NCBI GenBank assembly: GCA_045576235.1
Contig: JAZNGA010000019.1
Location: forward strand, 1 to 45,706
From: SIG437 sp045576235
GTDB taxonomy: Bacteria > Bacillota > Clostridia > UBA1381 > UBA9506
DNA length: 45,706 bases
Direction of reading: 5' to 3'
Below are positions 1-6,897 of the stretch, piece by piece. Below the pieces are notes generated by a model that searched no databases, was not told the DNA's origin, and was given only the letters and a program-made list of their open reading frames with translations. How positions within the stretch are numbered: the stretch's first letter is position 1; each line of letters begins with the position of its first letter. Both the position numbers and the translations under genes were made by a program.

Positions 1-1
1 A

Positions 2-1963
2 TCTCGTCTTTATGGCAGTGAATCATTATCAGCAAACGGTGAAACACCGTTTGCTGATGTAGCAGCAGATAATGAGGCATCAGGAGCAGTTAATTTTGCG
101 ATTGCAAAAAACATTATCTCAAAGGGCGATAATTTCTATCCTGACAGAACTGTAAAATTTGAAGAAGCAGTTAAAATGATAGTTGCAGCGCTTGACTATA
201 ATGAAATGGCAAGCCTGATGGGCGGCTATCCTAACGGATATTTAGCAGTAGCATCTGAAATCGGTCTTTTAAAAGACATCACAGCAGGCGGTGGAAGCGG
301 ATTAACGCTTAACGCAGTTGTGAAGCTCCTTTCAAATGCGCTCTCTTGCACAGTTTGCAATCCCATTCTTGCAATTAACAGAGACACAAATTCGCAGGTT
401 ATAATTCCTGACACATATGCTAAAGAGTCAGTTTTAAACAAGAGATTTAAAATAAGCAAATATGGTGCTTTCATTGCAGGCTATGACTCATCAACGGGTG
501 AAGTTAAAGCTGAAATCATATCAAAAGACAAAGATGATTCGATTGCAGAGTTTAATGTTGGCGATGTTGTTAACCTCACAGTTTCATCAAAAGCAGAAAT
601 CGGCGATGTTAAATATACATATGCAAGCATTTATGTAAATGATGCTGATGAGCTCATCTTTGCAGTGGTTGATAAAAACATTGAGGTTGTGACAGGCCAC
701 ATCTACGAAATCAACAAATCTCATATTGACTCGGCTCAATATCCGTCATATATTGAAAACATTGGATTTGAAGACTCAGAGGACTATATTGATGTTGCAG
801 ATGACTGCAGAATGTTCTTTAACGGTGAAGAGGTTTCAAACAGATCCTATAATTACATTGGTGCTTTTGCAAGAGCAGTCATTTATAAAGATGAGATTAT
901 CTCACTCGAAGCTTATGAATTATCAGAAGGTGGCATCATAACAAATATAGGCGATAATGACATCACCTACATCAAGGGAGAAACACCTGCTGCATTATTA
1001 GAAGATGTGTTTGGATATAAAAATTTAACTGTGTATGTTAACGGAGTGAAATCTGATTTGTGGTGGGTTGCAAATGGTACGCTCTTTGACTATTATGCAT
1101 CAAGTGATAAGAATACGCTTATTATCGTTGCATCAACACTGGAAATCACAGACGATTTATATTCATATGCAGGAGATAAGCTCAATATCGGTAAAGGCCA
1201 GTATAAGCTTTCAGAAAACTTTAATGTTTATTGCGCAACAAAGGATAATAACTACAAAGCATCAAGCGATGTTTCATCACTTCTGAAAAGAACAGTCACA
1301 GCATATTTTGACTTTGCAGGCTATGTCAGATACATAAGACCTGTTTCAGAGGATGAGCAGAGCAAAGAATATTACGCTTTCATGATGGGCTATAAGCAGA
1401 CAGGATTAGAGCAGCCTGAAATTTTAGCTTATGTTTTAAAAGATGGTGTTATCGAAGAAAATGTTTACACATTGACGGAATATACAGCTAATAAATATGC
1501 AGCTACAATTGCAGATATCAGAGGCGAGGTTGCAGCTATCAAGGGAGCTGCCGAGGGAGAAGAAAACGAGGCTCTTAAAGCGTCAAACATTCTCTATAAA
1601 ATCAAAGTGGATAATAAAGGCAGAATAACAAGCTTTGCTGAAGCAACGAAGTTTTTTGACCCTGTTTTAAATCCGATGTATGAAACAAAGAATGGCTTTG
1701 AGATTTCAGATTATTTTGGAACTACACAGCAATTCACATCATCATCAGCTCCCAGAATTTATTTTAACGAGGCTGTTGCTTGCGTGATGTTCTACAGTGA
1801 AGATTCAGGCATAGTTATTCAGGTAGTCCCGTGGACTTCATTAGCGGCCAGAGGTTCTACCACACCTATGCTTTTAACACCTTATGCAGAGGAAGGCTCA
1901 TCTGATGTTGATTTGATGCTCATCAGAGGTGATTTGGAGATTCTCTCGCATAAAAAGGTGTAA
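2..1963 (+). CDS. SLH-domain surface protein, 5' end outside window
   Basis: The frame is open from base 2, so the gene begins before the window. The first ~100 codons read as S-layer-homology (SLH) repeats: 'TPFADVAADNEASGAVNFAI', then 'ISKGDNFYPDRTVKFEEAVK', and a weaker second copy around 'YLAVASEIGLLKDI'. SLH domains anchor proteins to cell-wall polysaccharide, so an exported surface protein is expected; its signal peptide would lie upstream of the window. The remaining ~550 residues are beta-rich, acidic and without a catalytic motif I recognise. The frame stops at TAA 1961-1963, but translation of the same frame continues without another stop to 2446, so this is probably one longer gene broken by a nonsense change. 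SLH assignment is solid; specific function is unknown. Confidence 0.8.
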   Translation, partial: SRLYGSESLSANGETPFADVAADNEASGAVNFAIAKNIISKGDNFYPDRTVKFEEAVKMIVAALDYNEMASLMGGYPNGYLAVASEIGLLKDITAGGGSGLTLNAVVKLLSNALSCTVCNPILAINRDTNSQVIIPDTYAKESVLNKRFKISKYGAFIAGYDSSTGEVKAEIISKDKDDSIAEFNVGDVVNLTVSSKAEIGDVKYTYASIYVNDADELIFAVVDKNIEVVTGHIYEINKSHIDSAQYPSYIENIGFEDSEDYIDVADDCRMFFNGEEVSNRSYNYIGAFARAVIYKDEIISLEAYELSEGGIITNIGDNDITYIKGETPAALLEDVFGYKNLTVYVNGVKSDLWWVANGTLFDYYASSDKNTLIIVASTLEITDDLYSYAGDKLNIGKGQYKLSENFNVYCATKDNNYKASSDVSSLLKRTVTAYFDFAGYVRYIRPVSEDEQSKEYYAFMMGYKQTGLEQPEILAYVLKDGVIEENVYTLTEYTANKYAATIADIRGEVAAIKGAAEGEENEALKASNILYKIKVDNKGRITSFAEATKFFDPVLNPMYETKNGFEISDYFGTTQQFTSSSAPRIYFNEAVACVMFYSEDSGIVIQVVPWTSLAARGSTTPMLLTPYAEEGSSDVDLMLIRGDLEILSHKKV

Positions 1964-2026
1964 AATGTTTTATCAGGACTCATAACTGATATTTCAACAG
2001 GCTATGATGCTGAATCTGAAAAAGAA

Positions 2027-2446
2027 GTGCTCAATGTTAAGATTAATGGAGACAGCTTCGTGGTTTCAAAATATCGCGATGCTTTAGAAGGTGTAACTGA
2101 TGTAGCTTATGTAGAATATGCTAAAGATAATCCGTTCCTTCTGAAAAACGAAATTAAGATTAACAATGTTTATAACTTGTCAGGAGTTCCGGAAAGCTGG
2201 GATGTTGTGAGCGGCGTGAATGTTAACGGAATTCACAAAGATGAGCTTGAGAGATTTGACAACAAGCGTGCATTCTTCACAAGCGGAGATGTTTGGTATA
2301 TGGGAGAAACTGTTCCTGTTTATCAAATCGTTGAAACAAATGGCAATGTGAAGTTCATAAAGAGCAAAAAAGGAAACATTCAGGCAGGTTCGGATGTGTG
2401 GTATCTGTACTATAATAAAGAAATAAGAACTTTATTCTACAGATAG
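2027..2446 (+). CDS. Downstream part of the interrupted SLH surface protein
   Basis: This lies in the same frame as the SLH protein upstream. From the codon after the TAA (1964) to TAG at 2444-2446 there is no further stop, and the codons between 1964 and 2027 also read as plausible protein ('NVLSGLITDISTGYDAESEK'). The first usable start is GTG at 2027, which has no convincing ribosome binding site, so independent translation is doubtful. The 139 residues contain short beta-type segments such as 'GDVWYMGETVPVYQIV', similar in character to the upstream portion. Best read as the C-terminal part of the same surface protein, either lost by the nonsense change or reached only by read-through. No catalytic motif is visible. 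Confidence 0.5.
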   Translation: MLNVKINGDSFVVSKYRDALEGVTDVAYVEYAKDNPFLLKNEIKINNVYNLSGVPESWDVVSGVNVNGIHKDELERFDNKRAFFTSGDVWYMGETVPVYQIVETNGNVKFIKSKKGNIQAGSDVWYLYYNKEIRTLFYR

Positions 2447-2489
2447 AATGAGAATATTTTCATAACAAACACGATAAATATGCTTTGTT

Positions 2490-2534
2490 AAATATGGTGC
2501 GGTAAAATGAAACATTTTATTGCACCATATTTTT
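2490..2534 (+). terminator. Hairpin terminator after the SLH gene
   Basis: AATATGGTGC (2491-2500) pairs with GCACCATATT (2522-2531), with an additional inner stem TAAAATG/CATTTTA, and a T-rich run follows. It is placed 45 bases after the last stop of the SLH frame, as expected for its terminator. Confidence 0.7.
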
Positions 2535-2582
2535 GTGGGAACATCGCCGACGATATATATGAAGAACAAGTGATGGTTTTAT

Positions 2583-2630
2583 AGGGGCTGAACGCAAAAT
2601 GAACTGATTTTGCGTTCAGCCCCTTTTTTT
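2583..2630 (+). terminator. Very strong perfect hairpin terminator
   Basis: An 18-bp perfect stem (AGGGGCTGAACGCAAAAT at 2583-2600, complement at 2607-2624) with loop GAACTG is followed directly by a T run. It is the second terminator-like hairpin in a row with no gene between, so it may belong to a small RNA or be a leftover of a lost gene. Confidence 0.7.
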
Positions 2631-2725
2631 ATACCCGAGTTTCTCCTGATTGTTTTTTTAAAGACGATAAATGAAAAAATATGACGATTTAATATATATA
2701 CTTTTTATCACTGTTAATTACATAG

Positions 2726-2767
2726 GAACTGTGGAAGATGAAATGATTTTGCCACAGTTCTTTTTTT
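2726..2767 (+). terminator. Third terminator-like hairpin
   Basis: GAACTGTGG (2726-2734) pairs with CCACAGTTC (2752-2760), followed by seven T. No protein gene lies between this and the preceding hairpin; the ~100 bases between could hold only a short RNA. Confidence 0.6.
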
Positions 2768-2863
2768 GCAATATAGGAGTTGAAATGGGAGAAAAAATAA
2801 GATATAATTGATGTGTATTAAACTTAGTAAAGCCTTTTGGAAATGTGAAGCTTTAATCCGGTC

Positions 2864-2892
2864 TTGACAAAAGTCGAATTGTGTCGAATAAT
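2864..2892 (+). promoter_or_regulatory. Promoter of the DUF2500-like gene pair
   Basis: TTGACA at 2864-2869, 17-base spacer, AATAAT at 2887-2892. The spacer and -10 are overlaid by an array of TGTCGAA-like boxes described separately. The start codon chosen for the next gene (2935) leaves a plausible leader of about 35 bases. Confidence 0.6.
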
Positions 2893-2918
2893 ATTAAATT
2901 AAGTCTAATGATGTTGAA
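2872..2918 (+). promoter_or_regulatory. Five tandem Spo0A-box-like 7-mers, 10-bp period
   Basis: Seven-mers AGTCGAA (2872), TGTCGAA (2882), TATTAAA (2892), AGTCTAA (2902) and TGTTGAA (2912) follow each other with exactly 3 bases between. TGTCGAA is the known consensus of the Spo0A box, and tandem boxes with 3-bp gaps are the known binding arrangement of Spo0A dimers. The array covers the promoter spacer, the -10 and the leader, which would favour repression. Binding by Spo0A is inference; the periodicity is directly visible. Confidence 0.5.
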
Positions 2919-2934
2919 AAGGAGAGATAATATA

Positions 2935-3312
2935 GTGTTTGATGATTATTTAAATAAGTTTCCGAAACCCGGTTCGCCTGAAGTAATCAAGCAATTAAAG
3001 ATAAGCATTGTAGTAACTTCCATTCTTGTAGCGATTTTTGCTTTTCTAGTGGTAAATAGTGAAATAAAGATAAATGCTGCCCCAGAACAAACATACCATG
3101 CAGTTGTGGTTGAGAAAACTTTTAAGAAATTAAAAGATGGTGGAAGTCGCCGATGTCTTGTTTTCGAATTGTCAAACGGAGAAAAAAAGCAATTTGTGAA
3201 CTCTAAGTTTTTTGAGAGTATAAATGAAGGAGATGCAGGGATGTTAACATTTAAAGAAGCTGATGTTTGGGAACCGAAGAACACACTGATTATTAGCTTT
3301 GAAATCGAATGA
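2935..3312 (+). CDS. Small membrane protein, DUF2500-like domain
   Basis: A 125-residue protein. I chose GTG 2935 as start because AAAGGAGAG (2918-2926) sits at normal distance before it; the frame is open further up, but starts there would fall inside the promoter. One transmembrane segment ('ISIVVTSILVAIFAFLVV', about residues 24-41) is followed by a beta-rich soluble domain with 'YHAVVVEKTFKKL', 'CLVFELSNGEKKQF' and 'INEGDAGMLTFKE'. This order (V-K, then an F-E-x-x-x-G strand, then E-G-D-x-G-x-L-x-F) resembles the DUF2500 family, whose function is unknown. The next gene carries the same domain type, so the two are probably diverged duplicates in one operon (39 bases apart). Clearly more AT-rich than the housekeeping genes. 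Confidence 0.65.
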   Translation: MFDDYLNKFPKPGSPEVIKQLKISIVVTSILVAIFAFLVVNSEIKINAAPEQTYHAVVVEKTFKKLKDGGSRRCLVFELSNGEKKQFVNSKFFESINEGDAGMLTFKEADVWEPKNTLIISFEIE

Positions 3313-3351
3313 AAATTCTTTAATTATATTATTATAAAGTAGGTGTGATAT

Positions 3352-3732
3352 ATGAAAAAAATCTTATCCTTGTTACTAAAAATATTTTTAATAGTTTTGA
3401 ATATTTTCTTGGTTTTGTGTTGCATACCCGTTCCTGTTTTGATTTTACCATTAATTTGTATTTGGGCTCAAATTTGGTGCCTATGGATTATCACTAAAAA
3501 AACTAAAATTTTATCTGAAAATGCAAAAGTAATTTCAAAAACGCAAGAACATCAAGCGTTTAGCACAAAGTATTATGTAACCTTTGAATTTATAGATGGT
3601 ACAAGAAAAACAATGCCCTCACCTGTTGAGGTATATGGATGTGTTTTTGAAGGAGAGAGCGGAGTTGTTTCTTATAAACAATACAGAAACTATGTTTATC
3701 TCGTGGACTTTCAAAAAGATAACGATTGTTAA
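3352..3732 (+). CDS. Small membrane protein, DUF2500-like domain (second copy)
   Basis: A 126-residue protein starting at ATG 3352 after a weak TAGGTG site. The first ~50 residues form two closely spaced hydrophobic helices ('LSLLLKIFLIVLNIFLVLCC' and 'VLILPLICIWAQIWCLWII'). The C-terminal part 'KVISKTQEH', 'YYVTFEFIDGTRKTM' and 'VFEGESGVVSYKQ' matches the pattern of DUF2500 and aligns with the preceding gene product, except that it has one more membrane helix. Same strand and close spacing indicate one transcript. Function unknown; a cell-envelope role would fit but is not shown. Confidence 0.65.
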   Translation: MKKILSLLLKIFLIVLNIFLVLCCIPVPVLILPLICIWAQIWCLWIITKKTKILSENAKVISKTQEHQAFSTKYYVTFEFIDGTRKTMPSPVEVYGCVFEGESGVVSYKQYRNYVYLVDFQKDNDC

Positions 3733-3795
3733 ACTGTGTTTATTATACAAATAATATTTGTTCCTAAAAACAAGTTGACGATTCTACTGTGTTTT

Positions 3796-3985
3796 TACTC
3801 GTGTCAAGTCTATACAATTTAAAAGATTAGTTTGCCGATTTTGATATTTACATATACTATCGGGAGCGAGAAAATCCAGTATTCTCGCGGGTTCTAAGAA
3901 AAAGTGGTTAAGGAAAATCAGTGAAAAAATTAAGAAAAAAATAGTAGGTCCTATTATTCACTGTTCTCCTGACTTGACACGAGTA
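3796..3985 (+). repeat. Structured ~190-bp repeat, copy A, with 15-bp inverted ends
   Basis: The element begins TACTCGTGTCAAGTC (3796-3810) and ends with its exact reverse complement (3971-3985). Inside are a hairpin GCGAGAA/TTCTCGC (3866-3888) and a second stem CAGTGAA/TTCACTG (3919-3963) enclosing a near-perfect palindrome centred at 3949. A copy nearly identical except for a central ~30 bases lies at 5865-6052 in the same orientation. It has no coding capacity and resembles a MITE-type or other small mobile repeat. Its right end contains TTGACA (3974-3979), which could act as a -35 for the next gene. Confidence 0.8.
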
Positions 3986-3992
3986 AGAATTT

Positions 3993-4029
3993 TGTCGAAT
4001 GATGCAGAATGATGCCAAATAGTGTTGAA
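3993..4029 (+). promoter_or_regulatory. Four tandem Spo0A-box-like 7-mers, 10-bp period
   Basis: TGTCGAA (3993), TGCAGAA (4003), TGCCAAA (4013) and TGTTGAA (4023) are separated by exactly 3 bases each; a fifth, weaker unit TGAAATT follows at 4033. The arrangement repeats the one before the DUF2500-like pair. It lies between the right end of repeat A, which carries TTGACA, and the ribosome binding site of the zinc-ribbon gene. Regulation by Spo0A is inferred from the consensus and spacing only. Confidence 0.5.
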
Positions 4030-4056
4030 AAATGAAATTAAAAGGAGTTGAGTGTT

Positions 4057-5169
4057 ATGGCAGAAAAGAAAGAAAAAAGATATGTGAGCGATATTGCTCA
4101 ACTTATGGCTGAATGGGATTGGGAAAAGAATGATGTTCTTGGATTTTCTCCTGATGCACTAATGTGTGGAAGCAATAAGAAAGCATGGTGGAAGTGCAAT
4201 AAAGGGCATGAATGGCAGACTACGATAAACAGCAGAAATAGTGGACGCGGATGTCCATATTGCTCGAACCAAAAAATATTAAAAGGGTATAATGATTTAC
4301 AAACAGTTAATCCTATTTTGGCGAAAGAATGGAACTATGAAAAGAACAACGGACTAACGCCAACAGACGTAATGCCTAATAGTTCTAAAAAAGTTTGGTG
4401 GAAGTGTAGTAACGGTCATGAATGGCAAGCTACGATAGGAAGTCGAAATAAAGGAAATGGTTGCCCACATTGTTCAGGTCGACTTGTCATTAAAGGCAAA
4501 AACGATTTACAGACAATTAATCCAATTTTGGTAAAAGAATGGAACTATGAAAAGAACAACGGACTAACACCAATAGACATAACACCGAATAGCGATAAAA
4601 AGGTATGGTGGAAGTGTTGTAACGGACATGAATGGCAGGCAAGGATAGCGGACAGAAACAGTGGACATGGATGTCCATATTGTGCCGGTCAAAAAGTTTT
4701 AAAAGGCAAAAACGATTTACAAACAAGGAATCCTATTTTGGCGAAAGAATGGAACTATGAAAAGAACAACGGACTGACGCCAACAGACGTAATGCCTAAT
4801 AGTTCTAAAAAGGTATGGTGGAAGTGTAGTGAAGGCCACGAATGGCAAGCCACGATTGCTGATAGGAATAGTGGATGTGGATGTCCTTATTGTGCAGGTA
4901 GAAAAGTTGCAAAAGGCTATAATGATTTACAAACAGTGAATCCGATTTTAGCAAGTGAATGGAATTTTGAAAAAAACAATGGATTAACTCCTATGGATAT
5001 AACACCAAATAGTGGTAAAAAAGTATGGTGGAAGTGTAGTAAAGGCCACGAATGGCAGGCAAGAGTAGCAAGTAGAAACGGAGGCACAGGTTGCCCAGTT
5101 TGTGCAAGAGAAAAACGAAAAACTTCAAAAAGCAAAAATGATGAATTTGTTGATTTGAAAGAGGTTTAA
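4057..5169 (+). CDS. Five-fold tandem zinc-ribbon (treble-clef) repeat protein
   Basis: A 370-residue protein; ATG 4057 is preceded by AAAGGAG (4041-4047) at normal spacing, better than the TTG at 4048. It consists almost entirely of five copies of a ~70-residue unit: 'NPILAKEWNYEKNNGLTP', then 'KKVWWKCSNGHEWQATI', then 'R(N)xGxGCPYC'. Each unit keeps the four probable metal ligands C, H, C, C (WKCxxGHEW and CPYC or CPVC). This matches the 'probable zinc-ribbon' family PF14311 (DUF4379). Three of the units are almost identical in DNA with an exact 210-bp period, indicating recent duplication. No nuclease or other enzymatic domain is attached; the tail is a short lysine-rich stretch. It probably binds nucleic acid or protein. 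It is followed one base later by a membrane-protein gene, and the pair is framed by repeats A and B. Confidence 0.8.
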   Translation: MAEKKEKRYVSDIAQLMAEWDWEKNDVLGFSPDALMCGSNKKAWWKCNKGHEWQTTINSRNSGRGCPYCSNQKILKGYNDLQTVNPILAKEWNYEKNNGLTPTDVMPNSSKKVWWKCSNGHEWQATIGSRNKGNGCPHCSGRLVIKGKNDLQTINPILVKEWNYEKNNGLTPIDITPNSDKKVWWKCCNGHEWQARIADRNSGHGCPYCAGQKVLKGKNDLQTRNPILAKEWNYEKNNGLTPTDVMPNSSKKVWWKCSEGHEWQATIADRNSGCGCPYCAGRKVAKGYNDLQTVNPILASEWNFEKNNGLTPMDITPNSGKKVWWKCSKGHEWQARVASRNGGTGCPVCAREKRKTSKSKNDEFVDLKEV

Positions 5170-5170
5170 T

Positions 5171-5833
5171 ATGTTTGAATGGATAAAGAAAAACAAAGTT
5201 TTATTTGTAATAATTTGTATAATGGTATTCATTGTACTGATAGGCGTACCATTTGGAATTAATTTGCTATTTAAAATTGAATCCAATATAAATGTTTTTG
5301 AAGCTGAGTGGACAGCAGGAGATGCATTGGGGTATTATGGAGCTGTTCTATCCTTTATAGGTACAATTATATTGGGAATTGTCGCCGTATGGCAAAACAA
5401 AAAGGCTAACGATTTAAGTGAAAATGTAATGGAAATAAGTCTTAGGGAGAAAATGCCATACTTAAAACTAACTACTACCATGTTACCAACATCGAGAGAT
5501 TTAGAACTAGAGTTTAAAAATTTTGGAAACTCTTTTGGTACGATAAGGAACATAAAACTAGAAAAGAATGGTTCTGTTATTTTGATTAAGGAGATTGAGC
5601 ATTTTGTTGACTATGAAGGGAAATACAAGTGTTCCACAAAATCAAAATTACCAAACGATCCCGATCAAAAATTATATTTGAATTGTGAGTTTGTTATTAG
5701 TAATGCATATGGGTTTTCATATATAGAAATAATTAAAATGCAGTTTGAACCAAAACCGTCACACGGGAACAACATAGTTTATGGTTTGGAGAAATTTAAT
5801 ATTTTATTTAGGGATATTGGCACTGCAAAATAG
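5171..5833 (+). CDS. Membrane protein of unknown function, paired with the zinc-ribbon gene
   Basis: A 220-residue protein starting at ATG 5171, one base after the stop of the zinc-ribbon gene, so the two are translationally linked. Two transmembrane helices are visible: 'VLFVIICIMVFIVLIGVPF' near residues 10-28 and 'YYGAVLSFIGTIILGIVAVW' near 55-74. The motif 'GDALGYYGAVLSFIGT' followed by 'WQNKKAND' is a layout I know from many uncharacterised accessory proteins of Firmicutes. The C-terminal ~140 residues are a beta-rich, probably cytosolic domain ('LELEFKNFGNSFGTIRNIKL'). No catalytic motif is seen. As partner of a zinc-ribbon array in a repeat-bounded cassette, a role in defence or in a membrane-coupled response is possible but unproven. 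Confidence 0.65.
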   Translation: MFEWIKKNKVLFVIICIMVFIVLIGVPFGINLLFKIESNINVFEAEWTAGDALGYYGAVLSFIGTIILGIVAVWQNKKANDLSENVMEISLREKMPYLKLTTTMLPTSRDLELEFKNFGNSFGTIRNIKLEKNGSVILIKEIEHFVDYEGKYKCSTKSKLPNDPDQKLYLNCEFVISNAYGFSYIEIIKMQFEPKPSHGNNIVYGLEKFNILFRDIGTAK

Positions 5834-5864
5834 TAGGATCATATATACTATTTAACCGTGAATT

Positions 5865-6052
5865 TACTCGTGTCAAGTTTATACAATTTAAAACATTAGT
5901 TTGCCGATTTATAATATTTACATATACTATCGGGTGCGAGAAAATCCAGTATTCTCGCGGGTCCTAAAGAATTTTGTTCGGAAAGAATCCAGTGAAAAAA
6001 TCAGGAAAAAATAGTAGGTCCTATTATTCACTGTTCTCCTGACTTGACACGA
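5865..6052 (+). repeat. Structured ~190-bp repeat, copy B
   Basis: It starts TACTCGTGTCAAGT (5865-5878) and ends ACTTGACACGA (6042-6052). The internal GCGAGAA/TTCTCGC hairpin and the terminal palindrome are conserved with copy A; a central ~30 bases differ. The last bases of the right inverted end have diverged from those in copy A. The two copies are direct repeats enclosing exactly the zinc-ribbon and membrane-protein genes. Confidence 0.8.
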
Positions 6053-6088
6053 AATAAATTAAAAATGTATGGATTAACTCCATCATAA

Positions 6089-6307
6089 TATATAGCTGAG
6101 ATTACACCCATTATTTATCAAGAGGGGAATCCTTTTGATTATCAGGACTCCTATCGGTTAGTAGCTTTGATTTTGACGATTGTTGGTTTTCTGATTGTTG
6201 TTTTATTGCGAGAAAATCCCAAAACATTGATAATGTATCCTTGTGGGAGGGATATAAATAATTGCTTGACAAAAGTCGATTGTAAATATAAGAGGGGTTA
6301 TAAATAA
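6089..6307 (+). pseudogene. Possible remnant of a membrane-protein gene
   Basis: Between stops at 6086 and 6305 one frame reads 'YIAEITPIIYQEGNPFDYQD' followed by a good transmembrane segment 'LVALILTIVGFLIVVLL' and a basic tail. There is no start codon or ribosome binding site at its front, which abuts repeat B, so it looks like the truncated 3' end of a gene cut when the cassette arrived. It is short and I cannot name a family, so it may be chance. Confidence 0.3.
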
Positions 6308-6410
6308 TAATAAAGTGTAATGACAATAAAATTTGCTTATCAAAAATAATAAAAGAATACTTACTGTAATAAGTTAGGTGGTTTATGTTTTACATAGCGA
6401 GGGTATTGAT

Positions 6411-6863
6411 ATGAAAAAAGAAATAAGGCTTTATAATGTGCTATTTCCGGTTTGGATGCTTATGCTTTTTCCGCAGGTCTGGCTGATTGTCATTCCCGGA
6501 AACTTTATCATAGACAGTCTCGTCTTGATAATCTTGATGAAATGTTTGAAAATTGAAACAAAAAAAGAATTTTATAAGAAGAATATTTTAAAAATATTTG
6601 CCTTTGGGATGCTTTCTGACTTTTTTGGCTCTGCCTATATGCTTTTTCTGGTGGTTGTTTTTCAACTGGGAAATATGGGCGATGAGCTCTATCTGACAGG
6701 ACCTGCTCTCATTATTTCAGCTTTGGCGATATTTATTTTTAACTACTTTATTTCATTCAGAAAATATGACAAAGTTCTGCGCTTTAAAATGGCGCTCACC
6801 TTTGCAATTGCCACAGCACCATACACATTTTTGATACCTTCAAGATGGATATATGGCTTTTAG
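6411..6863 (+). CDS. Small integral membrane protein, unknown function
   Basis: A 150-residue protein. ATG 6411 is preferred over a GTG 33 bases upstream because GCGAGGG lies just before it. About four hydrophobic helices are visible: 'VLFPVWMLMLFPQVWLIVIP', 'FIIDSLVLIILM', 'FAFGMLSDFFGSAYMLFLVV' and 'LIISALAIFIFNYFISF', plus a last one at the C-terminus. No family motif is recognised. It ends 34 bases before the topoisomerase III frame on the same strand, so the two may be co-transcribed. Confidence 0.65.
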   Translation: MKKEIRLYNVLFPVWMLMLFPQVWLIVIPGNFIIDSLVLIILMKCLKIETKKEFYKKNILKIFAFGMLSDFFGSAYMLFLVVVFQLGNMGDELYLTGPALIISALAIFIFNYFISFRKYDKVLRFKMALTFAIATAPYTFLIPSRWIYGF

Positions 6864-6897
6864 TTTGAGGTGAAAATGATGAAAGGGGGTAATTAAA

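Noticed and set aside
4057..5169. Zinc-ribbon protein as a nuclease
   Set aside because: Related domains can be fused to nucleases, but no HNH, VSR or PD-(D/E)XK motif is present in this protein.
3796..6052. The two 190-bp repeats as a CRISPR array
   Set aside because: Only two copies almost 2 kb apart, each much longer than a CRISPR repeat, with genes between and no cas genes.
3796..6052. The repeats as integron attC sites
   Set aside because: They are folded and flank genes, but I cannot see the attC core (GTTRRRY) and no integrase gene is in the window; kept only as an alternative idea.
6111..6326. 71-codon minus-strand ORF near repeat B
   Set aside because: Low-complexity composition and no ribosome binding site; the plus-strand frame with a membrane helix is the better reading.
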